A DNA stretch of 64,000 bases from Morinoia aosen (Eukaryota > Arthropoda > Malacostraca > Amphipoda > Talitridae): NCBI GenBank assembly GCA_030386875.1, contig CM059559.1, positions 66,850,392 through 66,914,391 of the forward strand, given 5' to 3'. Position 1 is the first letter of the stretch, and each line of letters starts with the position of its first letter. The notes under the pieces were generated by a model. It saw nothing but the letters and a program-made list of their open reading frames with translations. It had not been told where the DNA came from and made no database searches. Positions 34,336-44,993 of the stretch are shown piece after piece. Position numbers and translations under genes: made by a program.

Positions 34336-37300
34336 TTACAAGTGCCCTTTCTTAATAAGATAAGTCAATTTACTACGTTGCTGACGCGCCGCTTGCCTTT
34401 GAGGGCGGTCAGCAGAAGTAACTACGGGTTCTTCGGACAAGGCCGAAGAATCCGTATCAGAAGAAGTTGAAGAATTAAGTGACTGAACTCTAGGGTGTTC
34501 AGAGGTAGAACTACCCCTCAGAGATTCAAACCTCGCGGGAGGCTCGGAACGAGGGTATGATTCCGCGTCCGAACCACTCCCGTCTGCGCTATCTCCCACC
34601 TCCTCTGGAGTAGGATCGGTCACAACTAACTCCAGTGGGTACAGTAACGAGACTTTAATGGCGCTTTCAGTGTTATCAGCCCTTATAATTCTTACAACAC
34701 GGACCTTGCCGTCGCGACCAGGGAGCAAAGCACTGATGCGAGCCAAGGCCCAAAATGGTCTGGGTTTTATAGGGTGTTTTACAAGTACCACTTGACCCAC
34801 AGATAAGAATTTGTTTTGCAAAGGTAAAGATTTCAGAGGATATGGACCTCGCAAAGAAATAAGATACTGAGAATACCAAAGCTCCCGGAACTTAGCGACC
34901 ATGACATCGCGTCTCTCCAAAAAAGTGAGCAAATGCTCGCGATGCTCAACATCGTCAGTCTCCAAGTCCGGAAGCTCATCGGACAGAATAAGAGAATTAG
35001 ATGTAGGGTAAAGTTGAAGAAATTGAAGGGGCATTATAGGTAAAATCGAGTCCCCCATCTCAGTGTACGAGAGAGGACGCCGATTAAGGTTGAGAGAAAT
35101 ATCGGAAATGACAGTTATGAAAGAAGAATAAGAATAAGTGCTCCGTCCAAAAAGTTTATATATGCAATCCTTTATGGACTTGAACAGGCGTTCCCATATC
35201 GCTCCAAATTGAGGACTATAGATAGGGATAGTTTTGAATTTAATATTAAAAGGGCGAAATCGCTCTTCATACAAAGAGGAAGTTAGCACTTCCGATAGAA
35301 GATCGGGAGCGGCGGTGAAAGTCCTAGCATTGTCAGAATAAACAGTGTTAGGAATGCCCTTTTCGTTCGTAAACCGAATGAAGGCGAAATAGAATTCCTC
35401 CAGAGTCATGGAAGGAAGAACTTCAATGTGAATAGCCCTAGTCTGAAAACACGTAAATAACAGTAAATACACCTTTTGCTTGTGACCAAAAGGGTCTAAT
35501 ACCCAAAAGTGGGCAGAGAAATCCATGCCAGTTGTGGCAAATGGCCTCACGAAATTAGTACGAGAGTCAGGTAGAGCAGGAGGATCGGGATAGGAAAACG
35601 CTTTAGCGTTTAGCTTCTTGCATACAATGCATTTAGCCAAGACGCCGCGAACTGTACGCTTGCAGCGTGGCACGACATAACCGTCCAGCTTAAGTTTTTG
35701 AACGGTGATGTCGAGCCCCTGATGGTTAAGAAGTTTATGGGTATGTGAAATTAACAAATTGGTCAAATGTGAAGAACTAGACAGCAAGATGGGGTTGCGA
35801 GTGTTATAGTCTAATTCCTCAGCATTTGCAATACGACTATTAGAACGAATGATACCGTGAGAATCAAGAAAAAGGTTTAAAGTTCTAACTAACAGCGGCG
35901 GCCTAGGACTTTCATTTTTCAAAGCCTCGAGCTCGCCTGCAAAGTATTTACTCTGCATAGAAGAAATAAGAAAGACGAATGCTCGCAATTTTGCATTGCC
36001 CAAATCTGCATGTCGAAAAATAGCGACAGCTTCAAATACCTCCTCCATCGTGCCTAGTAATTTAGGATAGGAGGAGAAGCGTTCAATCTCCAAAATAGGA
36101 GCTTCACACGGAGGGACAACATTGACATTGATACATGCAGAGGACACAAATTGATGGGGAATGCAACCTAGGTGTCCCTTGGGCCACTGGTCCTTACCTT
36201 CACGAATCCAGTCAGGACCTGCCAACCACATAGTTTTATTCTCGAGAAACTTTGATGCTTTTATACCTCGAGTTAACATGTCTGCCATGTTGTACATGGT
36301 AGGCACGTATTCATAGTGACAAGAAACTTCGGTTTTACCTTCTAACGCAAGGCGCATGCTGTCTATATCCTTAATTCTATTACTGACAAAGATATTCTTT
36401 CGAGGAGGCTTGCCACTTAATAACCAAGCCAGGGTAACCTGGGAATCGGTAAGAAAGGTTACACTTGATACCGTATAGGGAAAGTTGCCGTCACACATTA
36501 GAGAAACAAGACACTGGTACGCAAGATACATAGCCAGAAGTTCAAGAGAAGGAAGAGTTCTTTGCCTAGGAGGCGAAACTTTAACTTTAGAGAAAAGGAG
36601 TGAGCTGCGCTCCTTTTGGACACCGTACATACAGGTTCCAAAAGCTCTTTCACTAGCATCACAGAAAATTACCAGGTCAATTTTCTCAGTTTCAACAAAA
36701 TTAATCATAGGGAACTCAAATTCATGCAATTCAGAGAATTCCTGACAAAATATACGCCATTCTTTACAGATATCATCGGGAACGTCTTGATCCCAGCCTA
36801 GTCTCAACGGTGTTAATCTACGCAAAATGAGTTTTCCTCGAACAGAGAACGGCAACAGAATTCCCAACGGATCATACAAAGAAGCAATGTCTGACAGCAT
36901 ACTCCTACGAGTTTTACAGGAAGGATTTAAGCTTTTTACAGAAATGGAAAGAGAGTCAGAAGTAGAATCAAAGTTGTAACCCAGCACTCTAGAGTGCGCA
37001 CTGGAGCTACAAAGAGAAGGGTCAATCTGAGACAAAAGATTAGAGTTGTTAGATTGCCACTGACGCAAAGGAAAACCGCTTTCGTTGAAAGCTTTGTTCG
37101 CGCGTTGAAAAGTGTCAAGCGCTAGCTCGGGACTATTAGTAGTAACAACAAGATTGTCAACGTATAGTTTGTTAGACATGATGTCTCTAACCACAAAATC
37201 ACTAATAGTTTTAGCATGTAATTTGAGAAGGAAATTAAGGATATAAGGGGAGGCAACAAAACCGAACAACAAAGTTGTGTATCGGAAATATTTAAATTCA

Positions 37301-38706
37301 CCATTTTTATAGAGAACAAAACTAAATTGATTTCGGTCAAAAGTCTTGGCTAACTTTACTTGAAGGAAAGCCTTGAAAATATCAGATAACACAACAATAG
37401 AATTAGAGCGAAAATACACCAATAAGCCAAGCAAATCATTCATGAGGTTAGGACCTAAGTATGAGGCCTCGTTTAGACTAGGCAATTTACCTCGCTTAAG
37501 CGAGCAATTAAACACTGGGCGTATCTTGGAAGTGGTAACGTGTTCTCGCACGACAGGCCTATGCGGTATCCACTTATGTTCACACACATCTAGATTCTCG
37601 AGAGAAAGAGGCTCAATTATACCAAGTTCGAGTTGTTCCTGAAAGACATCGTTATACTGCTGCTCTATCCCCTTACGAGAGTTAGAAGCAGCAACCTTCT
37701 GCGCTAGATAGCGCGCTAAACCGAAACTATGAGTAACTTTAGCTAGTAAATCACGGTTCCATGGTATGTGAACATGATAGTGGCCCTCGTCATAAACTAC
37801 GCTACTTTCGAAGTCTTTTAGCTCTTTATCATTCTCTACTTCCTTAGCAGGTACCCCTATTAATTCCAAGTCTAGAAGTCTATCAAGACCGGCCTGCACA
37901 TCACAGTCAGTTCCATCCAATGCAGAAAAACAGACTTTAGGAGGTTCAAAAAATGCCTCCAACACACCATGATAACGCTTAGCTTTGGATTTACTCTTTT
38001 TTGTTTGCTTGTTTCGTTTATTAGCAACAGCCAAGGAAGAAGAAACTCTATGCAGAACAGCAGAAGAGGAAGAAACTTCAGGCGAAACAACAGAAGGGGA
38101 AGAAATTTTAGGCGAAACAACAGAAGGGGAAGAATTTTTAGGCGACACAACAGTACAAGGCGAGCCACTGTCTTGTTTTTTAGCGGCCGAAGCCACGATA
38201 GGAAACAAAGAGGATTTATAACATTTTAATTCCCCAAAGGGTAAGAAACCGTTAGCTACGCGCATACCTTTATAGCCTGTGACGTTTTGCAATTCAAGCA
38301 CTCGAAAAGCTAGAAGAGCATCAACTCCTAGAATGCCGTTGATGTGAATATTTTCATCAACGACTTCAGGAAAGGAAGTAGAAAGAGGGAGCTTAGTTTT
38401 AAGGAGCTCGAGTTTAGATTGCAAACCCTTCATCCCCATCTGTAGGTTCAAATTCTGCATTGCAAAAACCTCAAGCTCATGCTTCTCACAGTCAGGAAGC
38501 ACGAGCTCGACGTTAATGTGCTTGCCCCGTAACGGGACAGAGGCACCAACTGTGTTTACAGTAATATGCTGCAAATCATCGTTAAAACTGTTAGAACTAA
38601 CAGTATCCAGGTCAATCAACGTTTGTTGACTCCCTGTGTCAATGATGAAATTTACACGTTTAGAAAGATTATTAACTTTAGTGGGAAGAGCGATTACAGG
38701 GCACAT
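34336..38706 (-). CDS. pol: BEL/Pao Pol polyprotein: protease, RT, RNase H, integrase
   Basis: 1456 codons, uninterrupted. Aspartic protease with FIIDTGSQQTLID (about residues 20-32). A Ser/Val/Pro linker follows, with three 30-bp tandem repeats near residues 185-215. RT: PVFNCSLKRGKLPSLNEA, LSDIFKAFLQV, LLFGFVASPYIL and YVDN at about 515, where many relatives have YVDD. RNase H starts VIFCDASERAFG at about 679. Integrase zinc region HKLLNHQ...CIVCKKLN (about 990-1030), then the catalytic Asp in TGMDFSAHF (about 1060), Asp in YSDNART (about 1125) and Glu in IWERLFKS (about 1169). The tail KHPIKPRPFWALARI is typical of BEL/Pao. The ATG is seven codons after the gag UGA in the same frame, so Pol may be made by readthrough. 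The C-terminus is Ser/Glu-rich and basic. Confidence 0.95.
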   Translation of the reverse strand: MCPVIALPTKVNNLSKRVNFIIDTGSQQTLIDLDTVSSNSFNDDLQHITVNTVGASVPLRGKHINVELVLPDCEKHELEVFAMQNLNLQMGMKGLQSKLELLKTKLPLSTSFPEVVDENIHINGILGVDALLAFRVLELQNVTGYKGMRVANGFLPFGELKCYKSSLFPIVASAAKKQDSGSPCTVVSPKNSSPSVVSPKISSPSVVSPEVSSSSAVLHRVSSSLAVANKRNKQTKKSKSKAKRYHGVLEAFFEPPKVCFSALDGTDCDVQAGLDRLLDLELIGVPAKEVENDKELKDFESSVVYDEGHYHVHIPWNRDLLAKVTHSFGLARYLAQKVAASNSRKGIEQQYNDVFQEQLELGIIEPLSLENLDVCEHKWIPHRPVVREHVTTSKIRPVFNCSLKRGKLPSLNEASYLGPNLMNDLLGLLVYFRSNSIVVLSDIFKAFLQVKLAKTFDRNQFSFVLYKNGEFKYFRYTTLLFGFVASPYILNFLLKLHAKTISDFVVRDIMSNKLYVDNLVVTTNSPELALDTFQRANKAFNESGFPLRQWQSNNSNLLSQIDPSLCSSSAHSRVLGYNFDSTSDSLSISVKSLNPSCKTRRSMLSDIASLYDPLGILLPFSVRGKLILRRLTPLRLGWDQDVPDDICKEWRIFCQEFSELHEFEFPMINFVETEKIDLVIFCDASERAFGTCMYGVQKERSSLLFSKVKVSPPRQRTLPSLELLAMYLAYQCLVSLMCDGNFPYTVSSVTFLTDSQVTLAWLLSGKPPRKNIFVSNRIKDIDSMRLALEGKTEVSCHYEYVPTMYNMADMLTRGIKASKFLENKTMWLAGPDWIREGKDQWPKGHLGCIPHQFVSSACINVNVVPPCEAPILEIERFSSYPKLLGTMEEVFEAVAIFRHADLGNAKLRAFVFLISSMQSKYFAGELEALKNESPRPPLLVRTLNLFLDSHGIIRSNSRIANAEELDYNTRNPILLSSSSHLTNLLISHTHKLLNHQGLDITVQKLKLDGYVVPRCKRTVRGVLAKCIVCKKLNAKAFSYPDPPALPDSRTNFVRPFATTGMDFSAHFWVLDPFGHKQKVYLLLFTCFQTRAIHIEVLPSMTLEEFYFAFIRFTNEKGIPNTVYSDNARTFTAAPDLLSEVLTSSLYEERFRPFNIKFKTIPIYSPQFGAIWERLFKSIKDCIYKLFGRSTYSYSSFITVISDISLNLNRRPLSYTEMGDSILPIMPLQFLQLYPTSNSLILSDELPDLETDDVEHREHLLTFLERRDVMVAKFRELWYSQYLISLRGPYPLKSLPLQNKFLSVGQVVLVKHPIKPRPFWALARISALLPGRDGKVRVVRIIRADNTESAIKVSLLYPLELVVTDPTPEEVGDSADGSGSDAESYPRSEPPARFESLRGSSTSEHPRVQSLNSSTSSDTDSSALSEEPVVTSADRPQRQAARQQRSKLTYLIKKGHL

Positions 38707-38727
38707 TCGAAAACGTGCCTTTAACCG

Positions 38728-39996
38728 TCAGGTAGAGGAAGAGGCAAAAGAGGAAAAACTTACGAACTTAGGACATAACGGGCTAACGTGAGTATTAGCC
38801 TTGCAAAGCGAACAATTAAAAGGCAAGCCTCTGCTTTTTGCAGGGCAAGACTTAGCTACATGGTTGTGACTAAGACATACGGAACACAATTGCAACTCGC
38901 CTACTTGCTTCACACGTTTTTCGTGAGTATCAAATTTACGGCAAGAAAATGACGTGTGACCGGTCTGCTTACAAAACCGGCACACTTTTACATTAGGAAG
39001 ATTAGAAGACACAGGAGAAGGTTTAAACTTAGTTTCAGCTCGAGTCTTCTCCTCCACCCTATCATTGCGAAATGAGAGCAATTTCTTGGGTTTAGATTTA
39101 GTTTCTAAAAGAGACAGAACATGATGCGCGTTCTCAAACATCTCTAAAGAGAAGAAACTAGCTTTACAATAACGAAGCAGTTCTAACAAGAAAAAATCTG
39201 GAAGCTTGGTTTTAATTATAGCAGAAAACAAGAGATTGCCTGATTTCTCGTTACGGAATTCTACACCAAGCTTAGAGAGTTCAAGTAGACGAAACTTAAC
39301 TTTAGAAAGAAAAGTCCCTATTTCTACAAAGCTAAGGACACTGGGAGAATTTATTAATTCGTCCAGTGCAAGCGAAACGAGCTTATCAGCGTTCAAAAAT
39401 TCCTGCTTGAGTAAAGCCCAAGCAGCTTGGAAACAATTCTCATTGGGAAGTCCCTCAACAAGACTAAGGGCTCTTCCCTGTAACTGATTTTTTAAGAATA
39501 TAAATTTCTGCCCCTCGCTCATAGTAGGATAAGCTTGAAGAGCATTAAGAAAAGATTCCTGAAAATGAAGAAAAGAAAAAGGACAGTGTTTATTGTCACT
39601 GAACTTTCTCAAAGTCAGTTGAGGAGCTCTAAAAATATTTAAAGGCACTTCCGCAACAGAAACTTTACTAGCCTCAGAAGGAGGCGCGGTATCATTAGAG
39701 TTAGACACCGGTGCCGGGAGAACTGAATTTTTCAATTCAGTGATTAATTCAACTATTTGGATTTCGTATTCTGCACGTCTAACTAACTCCTCTTCAGAAA
39801 TTTCCTCAAGGTCAGAAGGTAGAATAGAGGAGAGACGGCGGAAATCCTTTAAAAGGCCACTCAACTGAGGAATGGCCTCCCTCAGGAGAGAAGGTGCACA
39901 GCCAGGAGCTAGCACTTTCTTGCGGAAAGCGGTAATACTACATTTTACTCCCCGCATTTTTATGCTAAGGGCTGAGGCGTTAAAAGTTTCGGTCAT
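38728..39996 (-). CDS. gag: BEL/Pao Gag (DUF1759-type with three zinc knuckles)
   Basis: 422 codons from ATG 39996. The N-terminus is a helical, Leu/Glu-rich assembly region (about residues 20-100). The middle has RAPQLTLRKFSD and then FSFLHFQESF (the LPKF..G...W..F pattern of DUF1759), with ...KFIFLKNQLQGRALSLVEGL. Three CX2CX4HX4C knuckles follow: CRFCKQTGHTSFSC, CSVCLSHNHVAKSC and CSLCKANTHVSPLC. It would form particles and bind genomic RNA in the cytoplasm. It ends in UGA followed by CGG, in frame with pol, an arrangement that could allow leaky termination. The same protein, partly, is present at 63392-64000. Confidence 0.93.
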   Translation of the reverse strand: MTETFNASALSIKMRGVKCSITAFRKKVLAPGCAPSLLREAIPQLSGLLKDFRRLSSILPSDLEEISEEELVRRAEYEIQIVELITELKNSVLPAPVSNSNDTAPPSEASKVSVAEVPLNIFRAPQLTLRKFSDNKHCPFSFLHFQESFLNALQAYPTMSEGQKFIFLKNQLQGRALSLVEGLPNENCFQAAWALLKQEFLNADKLVSLALDELINSPSVLSFVEIGTFLSKVKFRLLELSKLGVEFRNEKSGNLLFSAIIKTKLPDFFLLELLRYCKASFFSLEMFENAHHVLSLLETKSKPKKLLSFRNDRVEEKTRAETKFKPSPVSSNLPNVKVCRFCKQTGHTSFSCRKFDTHEKRVKQVGELQLCSVCLSHNHVAKSCPAKSRGLPFNCSLCKANTHVSPLCPKFVSFSSFASSST

Positions 39997-40876
39997 GTTT
40001 GCAAAAAAAAGTAATAAGTAACAGTTAATAGGCTTATTAGAAAAAAGTTCAGCTAATAAAGGTCTACACTATTAAAAGTGGACAGATTAGGTTTACATCC
40101 TCATATTATATAGATAGAAAAATACAAATGATACACAGAATACACAGAAAAGTTACATCCCTCACCAATTAAAGGTTTGTCACATTAGAAAGTTTTACGC
40201 AATTCGATTTTTCACAAAAATTTCATTTTAAATCTTTTCTTCAACACCACTTTAATTTTTTTTTCTTACATACTAGCACACAAAAGTTCAACCAAAAAAA
40301 TTGTAATTTGTGCAAGGTAAACAAGAGACTAGCCCCCAAAACACACAAGGAGCTAGCAATACAAAAAATGGTACCTTACACAAAAACGACACGAAAAAGC
40401 ACCTTAATTCTAGTGAGAAGAGAGACACTCCGGCTCCAAGCCCGGAAAGCACGGCAACCAGCGAGACTTTCCAAATTACGGAAAATTTATTAAATCCCTT
40501 TTTCTTTATTATTTTTATTTTTAAGTTTTATGATGAAAAACAGTTATTTGAACTGGAGAAAGAAGAAACAAAAAGATATAGTCACCAGGATTTTCCCTGA
40601 AGCTACTCCAGCCTTGCTTTAGCAGCTGACGAACGAATTGCGTACGCCAGATCTGCTTTTCATAAGAAGTTAAATTTTTTAACTTTCAAATGAATGAAGA
40701 ATTTTTAAACTGATAAACTCCTCGTATAAGTGAATTTGAGAATAATGAATTGAATTTTTTTCTTTAGAACAAAAGATTCAAATATTAGATTACTTTCCTC
40801 GAAATAAGGAATTTCGAAGATTAAATCACTTTCTTCAAATTAAATAATAAAAAACTATCTTCGAAAAAAAGAACTA
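39997..40876 (-). other. 5' leader of BEL/Pao copy 1
   Basis: 880 bp between 5' LTR and gag. Just inside the LTR the minus strand reads TAGTTCTTTTTTTCGAAG. A standard TGG-starting primer binding site is not evident at the junction. Short plus-strand frames here are not credible. Confidence 0.6.
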
Positions 40877-41422
40877 TGTCACGCTTACCGGCAAGAGCGC
40901 CAACTTCCAGAACTATCTGGCATTTAACATAGTCTCTTCTGCAACGTGCTAAATAATAATATGACAAGCAAAGACAATAAGTAAAGATTGCTCACCTGAA
41001 CTTCGAAGATAGTTGTTCAGGGAACATTTCTTCAATGATAGCCGGCTATCCGGGCGTTTGGCTGCCCGAAAGCAGCGCCGGTTTGGAAATCGTCACGCAA
41101 AAAGGCACTTTGCTGCCGACTCCGTTGATGATCTCCTTCTGACGTGTCAGCCCGCGAAAGCTTCGACGTCAAGGGCGCTCCGAATCCGCTGCTGTGGCTT
41201 CAGATTCAGCTCGCACGAATAAACGAACACATTAGGGATGTTCGATATAAACCTTTGTCGCCAGGAAGGGGAAGCAATCCAATTATTGCCTGCTTGTCAT
41301 ATTTAATTGATATTTAGTCTTTTAGGTCAGTAAAGGGTTAATTATGACCTAGTCCCTGATAATGCAAGATATTGATTAACTTGCAAAGGACTTAAAAGAG
41401 TAGCAAGGCTGGAGTTGCGACA
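40877..41422 (-). repeat. 5' LTR of BEL/Pao copy 1
   Basis: 546 bp, same ends as the 3' LTR. Expected to carry promoter and transcription start for the element, with the TATA-like GGTTTATATCGAAC on the minus strand. Confidence 0.93.
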
Positions 41423-42453
41423 ATTTATATGTTTATTTGGTGTCTGCGTTGTGTGAGTTAGCGGTATCATGGATACCGAATTCCTCAGTCTAACATTAAA
41501 ATATGACGTTTCAATGCATTTAAATATTTGACGTTTCATCAGGATAGGTTTTGTTAGGATAGGATAGGTTAGCTTAGATTACGATAGGCTAGGTTAGCAA
41601 AGGTTAGGTAATACTGTCAGAATTTTTTCTCGGGTCTGCCTAGCTTAACGATGACATTATCCATGGAATCTCCACGGGTCCTGCTACTATCTAATAATAC
41701 CCTTGGTTTATTTGGAGTCCACTTCTTCCATTTTCTTTGTCACGCTCATAAGGAGAGTTATAGTGACCGTATCTGTGATACGAGTTTCACCAGTGCGTAG
41801 GTACAAGAATATTTTTCATCACGGGTGCTGTTAGGATGAATACATTCGTTGGGCACCACATTTGGAAAATTTGTTCAAGAAAGTTAGTGAATCCCGTCAT
41901 TTTTGACGGGCTGTGCGTACTTGTAATCGAATAAAGAGCCTATTCACACCTAGTAAATTAGGTAGCAGCTAACTGTTGAATTATAGCGCTTATTCAGGCA
42001 CGCTAACTGAATTCACTACTTTGAATTCCCGATGAGTCACGGTCATAAGTGAAAGCTATGTAGCATGAAAAGCTAAACCCTGTAGCGACATAAAATTAGT
42101 ATACTTTTACGACTAAAACCTATATAGTTTGACCTAATATCCATTTCTTAAAGTATGTGACAGGCTAACAAAAACCAAACCAATTTAATAAAGTTGAAGG
42201 TGCATTGGAAAGTTTTTGCGAATTTAATGTAGAAGTAGCTGAAAATTATATTTTAATTTAGCTTGTAAATCGTCATATATTCCGAAGTTAAGAATTTATT
42301 TTAATTTAGCAAGTATATCGCCGTTCATAACGAATCTTGTATTTTTCTTCTATGTTAAGATGTTTGAAAAATTCACGAACAATCTTATAGTTGAATACAT
42401 CTGAAAGGATCAGTTGATTGCTTTAATCGCAACTTGATGAATTTAAAAACGAG

Positions 42454-43553
42454 GAAAATTCCAAGCAACTTAATCATATATACTAGGAATACGCTTCGGA
42501 GTCCAGCTCCATCATCAGTTTGTAAAATTCACTATGACTAAACTAAAAGAAAAAATAAAATATTGGATACAGTCATTAGAGGAAATCACGAAAACAAAAA
42601 AAATCAAAACATGTCCCAGAGAAAATAAAATCGACAAGATCTACTTCTAATTTGCAATGGGTAGGAACTGTCAGAATTGTTGAGGGCCGGTTTTCGTTTA
42701 AAAATATGTGGCGACTCTAAAATTCCGAGGTGTCATGTAGTTGAGCCGAATCTAAGATTTTGAAGTTCGTAGAATATCGGTTCGTTGCATTTTACTGCGT
42801 GATTACGTACGAATTGGTTCCCCGTGCGGAAGCTTCAACCCCGATGTTCGGTCATTCTGATATAAAAATTTTGCGCTGTCATGCCAACGTACGATGATGT
42901 GCACTGCACACAACTGTAAAACTGTAAGAATACATCAGAAAGGCTCGCTTCTCCATCAAAGCGTATCCTTTTACCGAAATTGTATAATTTTAAGGTTGCT
43001 TCTTTTTTCCGGTACAATGATACGCTTCCGATGGAGATGCGAGCCTCGATCGCTGATTTATAATTAACAGTTGTAGAGTTGTGTGCAGTGCACATCATCG
43101 TACGTCGGCATGACGTCAGGAAATTTTTATAACAGAATAACCGAACATCGGGGTCGAAGCTTCCGCGCGGGGAACTAATTAGCTTACTCCTCACACTCCA
43201 CTGTATGTAATCACGCAGTAAAATGCAACAAAATCTTAGATTCGGCTTCAACTGCATGTGACCTCAGAATTTTAGAATCGCCACATATTTTTAAACGAAA
43301 ACCGGCCCTCAACAATTCTGATAGTTCCTACCCATTACAAATTGTAACTAAATAATATTCTTGTCGATTTTGTTTTTTTCTGGGACATGTTTTAATTTAA
43401 TTTTTATTTTCTTGATTGCCTATAATGACTGTCTCCAACATTTTGTTTTTTCTTTGATTGCAGACATAATGATTTGTAAATTTACGAACTGATGATGGAT
43501 CTGGACTCCGAAACGTATTCCTAATGAATATGATCAAGGTCCTTGAAATTTTC
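42454..43553. mobile_element. Head-to-head pair of truncated Penelope-like copies (1.1-kb palindrome)
   Basis: The two halves are inverted copies meeting near 43003. Each encodes on its outward strand a GIY-YIG piece: on the minus strand SSYVGMTAQNFYIRMTEH (about 42900-42840), on the plus strand the same motif near 43090-43150. Each half then runs outward through a shared 3' region to a hammerhead-like motif and a common end (GGAATACG / CGTATTCC). No RT remains, so both copies are 5'-truncated. Inverted, truncated tandem copies are a known habit of Penelope-like elements. Divergence between arms is about 10-15% by eye. Confidence 0.7.
43489..43516 (+). ncRNA. Hammerhead-ribozyme-like core, right arm
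   Basis: CTGATGA at 43489-43495, a GGA...TCC pair for stem II, then CGAAAC at 43509-43514. This matches the conserved hammerhead core order. The left arm carries the inverse (42490-42518) with CGAAGC in place of CGAAAC, a core change. Stems I and III were not verified, and one extra U precedes stem II. Confidence 0.45.
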
Positions 43554-44993
43554 TTTTTTAAATTCCTCATCTTATAGATGGTTGCGTGTTTGCGGATATT
43601 TTCGGTTTCGGGGCTTATCGAATTTTACTATTTTCTTTCGCCAAAGTATGTACTCGTATTTGGTGTGAATAACACGAAAATGACAATCCTTTTTTGGAGA
43701 AACTATTGTTTTGGTCCACTTTTGGAGCCAGTTGCTATTATAGCTAGTCTACATTCCGTTACAATACGATTAGGAACACATATCTATTGAATGGATTTCA
43801 TTTTGTTGTTTTTCTCAACAATATAGTTAACATAGCAAGAGCATTTTATTTTTCATAATCGGAAACTTTACTGTCAATATTTTTATATTATAAATATATT
43901 GGCAAATAATTTTATCATAACTCCCATGTAGGGGTTATAATGGTTGTATTTAAATACAAGTGTGCACGGCCCGTCAAAAATGGGATTCAATACTTTTCAT
44001 GAACGAATTTTTCAAGATGTAGATGACAAACAAATACAGTATATCCATCCTAACCGTACCCGTGATGAAAAATATTTTTGTACCTGCGCACTGTTGAAAC
44101 TCGTATCACAGATACGGTCATTATAACTATCCTTATGAGCGTGAGTGACAGAGAAATGGAAGAAACAGACATCAAACAAATAGACCAAGGGCAAGGGTAT
44201 TATTAGGTGGCAGCATGACCCATGGAAATGCCGAGGGCAATGTCATCGTTAACATTATCTAACCTATGCTATCCTAATTCTATGATGTGACTCGCACCGC
44301 CGCAAAGCACGTTCACGACGCGAAGGCCTAGCAATCGTCATTACATGGTAGCAGCTGCGGTTCTTGTAGACCTTACTACACTAATGCGTTGTCCACTGTT
44401 GCCAATACGTGGAACGGAAAGTCGGGTAGGTTTAAAATGTTTATGCCGAACACATATGCACAAGAACAGACAAAGCTCTCTTGACTCGGTGTTCCCCTCC
44501 GGTGACAAATCACTATTACTCAAAAACGATTACTTCGGGCACAGCTATTCACCAAATTACTATATTTAATTTAATGTCTTTTAATTATTCAATATGGCCT
44601 GAAAGTTGCACAAAAGCGACATGGTTAGGAAAAATGCGCAAATTACTACGATAACAACAACCTATCCAATACTACTAACCTATCCTGATAAAATTTCAAA
44701 CTTATCAATGCATGTACAGACGATCTTTCAATGTTACACTGAGGAATTCGGTATCCATGATACCGCAAACTCAGACATCTTATGTTTCTTAAGAAGCGGA
44801 CACCGAACTAATACATAAACAAACATACAACGGGTATTATTAGGTTCGATGATTGTTAAAGTATCGGTATCGGTAGTAGTATCGGTCAAAGTATCGGTAT
44901 TTTCAAGTATCGGAGTATCGGTATCGGTACCGGCCAAAAAATGGGTATCGGTATCGGCCAAAAAAATGGTATCGGTACATCACTAATTCAAGC

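Larger units (their letters stand above)
33657..41422 (-). mobile_element. BEL/Pao LTR retrotransposon, copy 1, nearly intact
   Basis: 7766 bp on the minus strand: 5' LTR 40877-41422, leader 39997-40876, gag 38728-39996, pol 34336-38706, 3' LTR 33657-34202. A 4-bp duplication ATTT flanks it (33653-33656 and 41423-41426). The LTRs are both 546 bp with eight differences counted by eye (about 1.5%), so the insertion is fairly recent. Domain order protease-RT-RNase H-integrase with a C-terminal chromosome-binding-like tail, and a gag of the DUF1759 type, identify BEL/Pao. No envelope-like ORF follows pol. Confidence 0.95.
33456..44985. mobile_element. hAT-like fold-back element with long inverted arms, host of nested insertions
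   Basis: Flanked by perfect 8-bp duplications ATTCAAGC (33448-33455 and 44986-44993). Ends are TAGTGATGTACCGAT and its inverse ATCGGTACATCACTA, followed by TATCGG-rich subterminal repeats. Further inverted matches run deep: CCTAATAATACCCGTTGT, GGTATCATGGATACCGAATT, and blocks around 41750-41930 matching 43960-44140 inverted. The arms are therefore about 0.7-1 kb. No hAT transposase lies inside. Without the BEL/Pao element (33657-41422) it is about 3.8 kb, and it also holds the Penelope-like palindrome 42454-43553. Confidence 0.8.

Noticed and set aside
34336..34420. Possible envelope gene after BEL/Pao pol
   Set aside because: Pol ends about 130 bp before the 3' LTR in copy 1; there is no room for an envelope ORF in either copy.
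40308..40600. Short plus-strand ORFs in the BEL/Pao leader
   Set aside because: On the non-coding strand of the leader, without motif.
41560..41620. TTAGG-type telomeric repeats (AGGTTAGC, AGGATAGG steps)
   Set aside because: Irregular and short, and part of the fold-back arm (inverse near 44270), so not a telomere tract.
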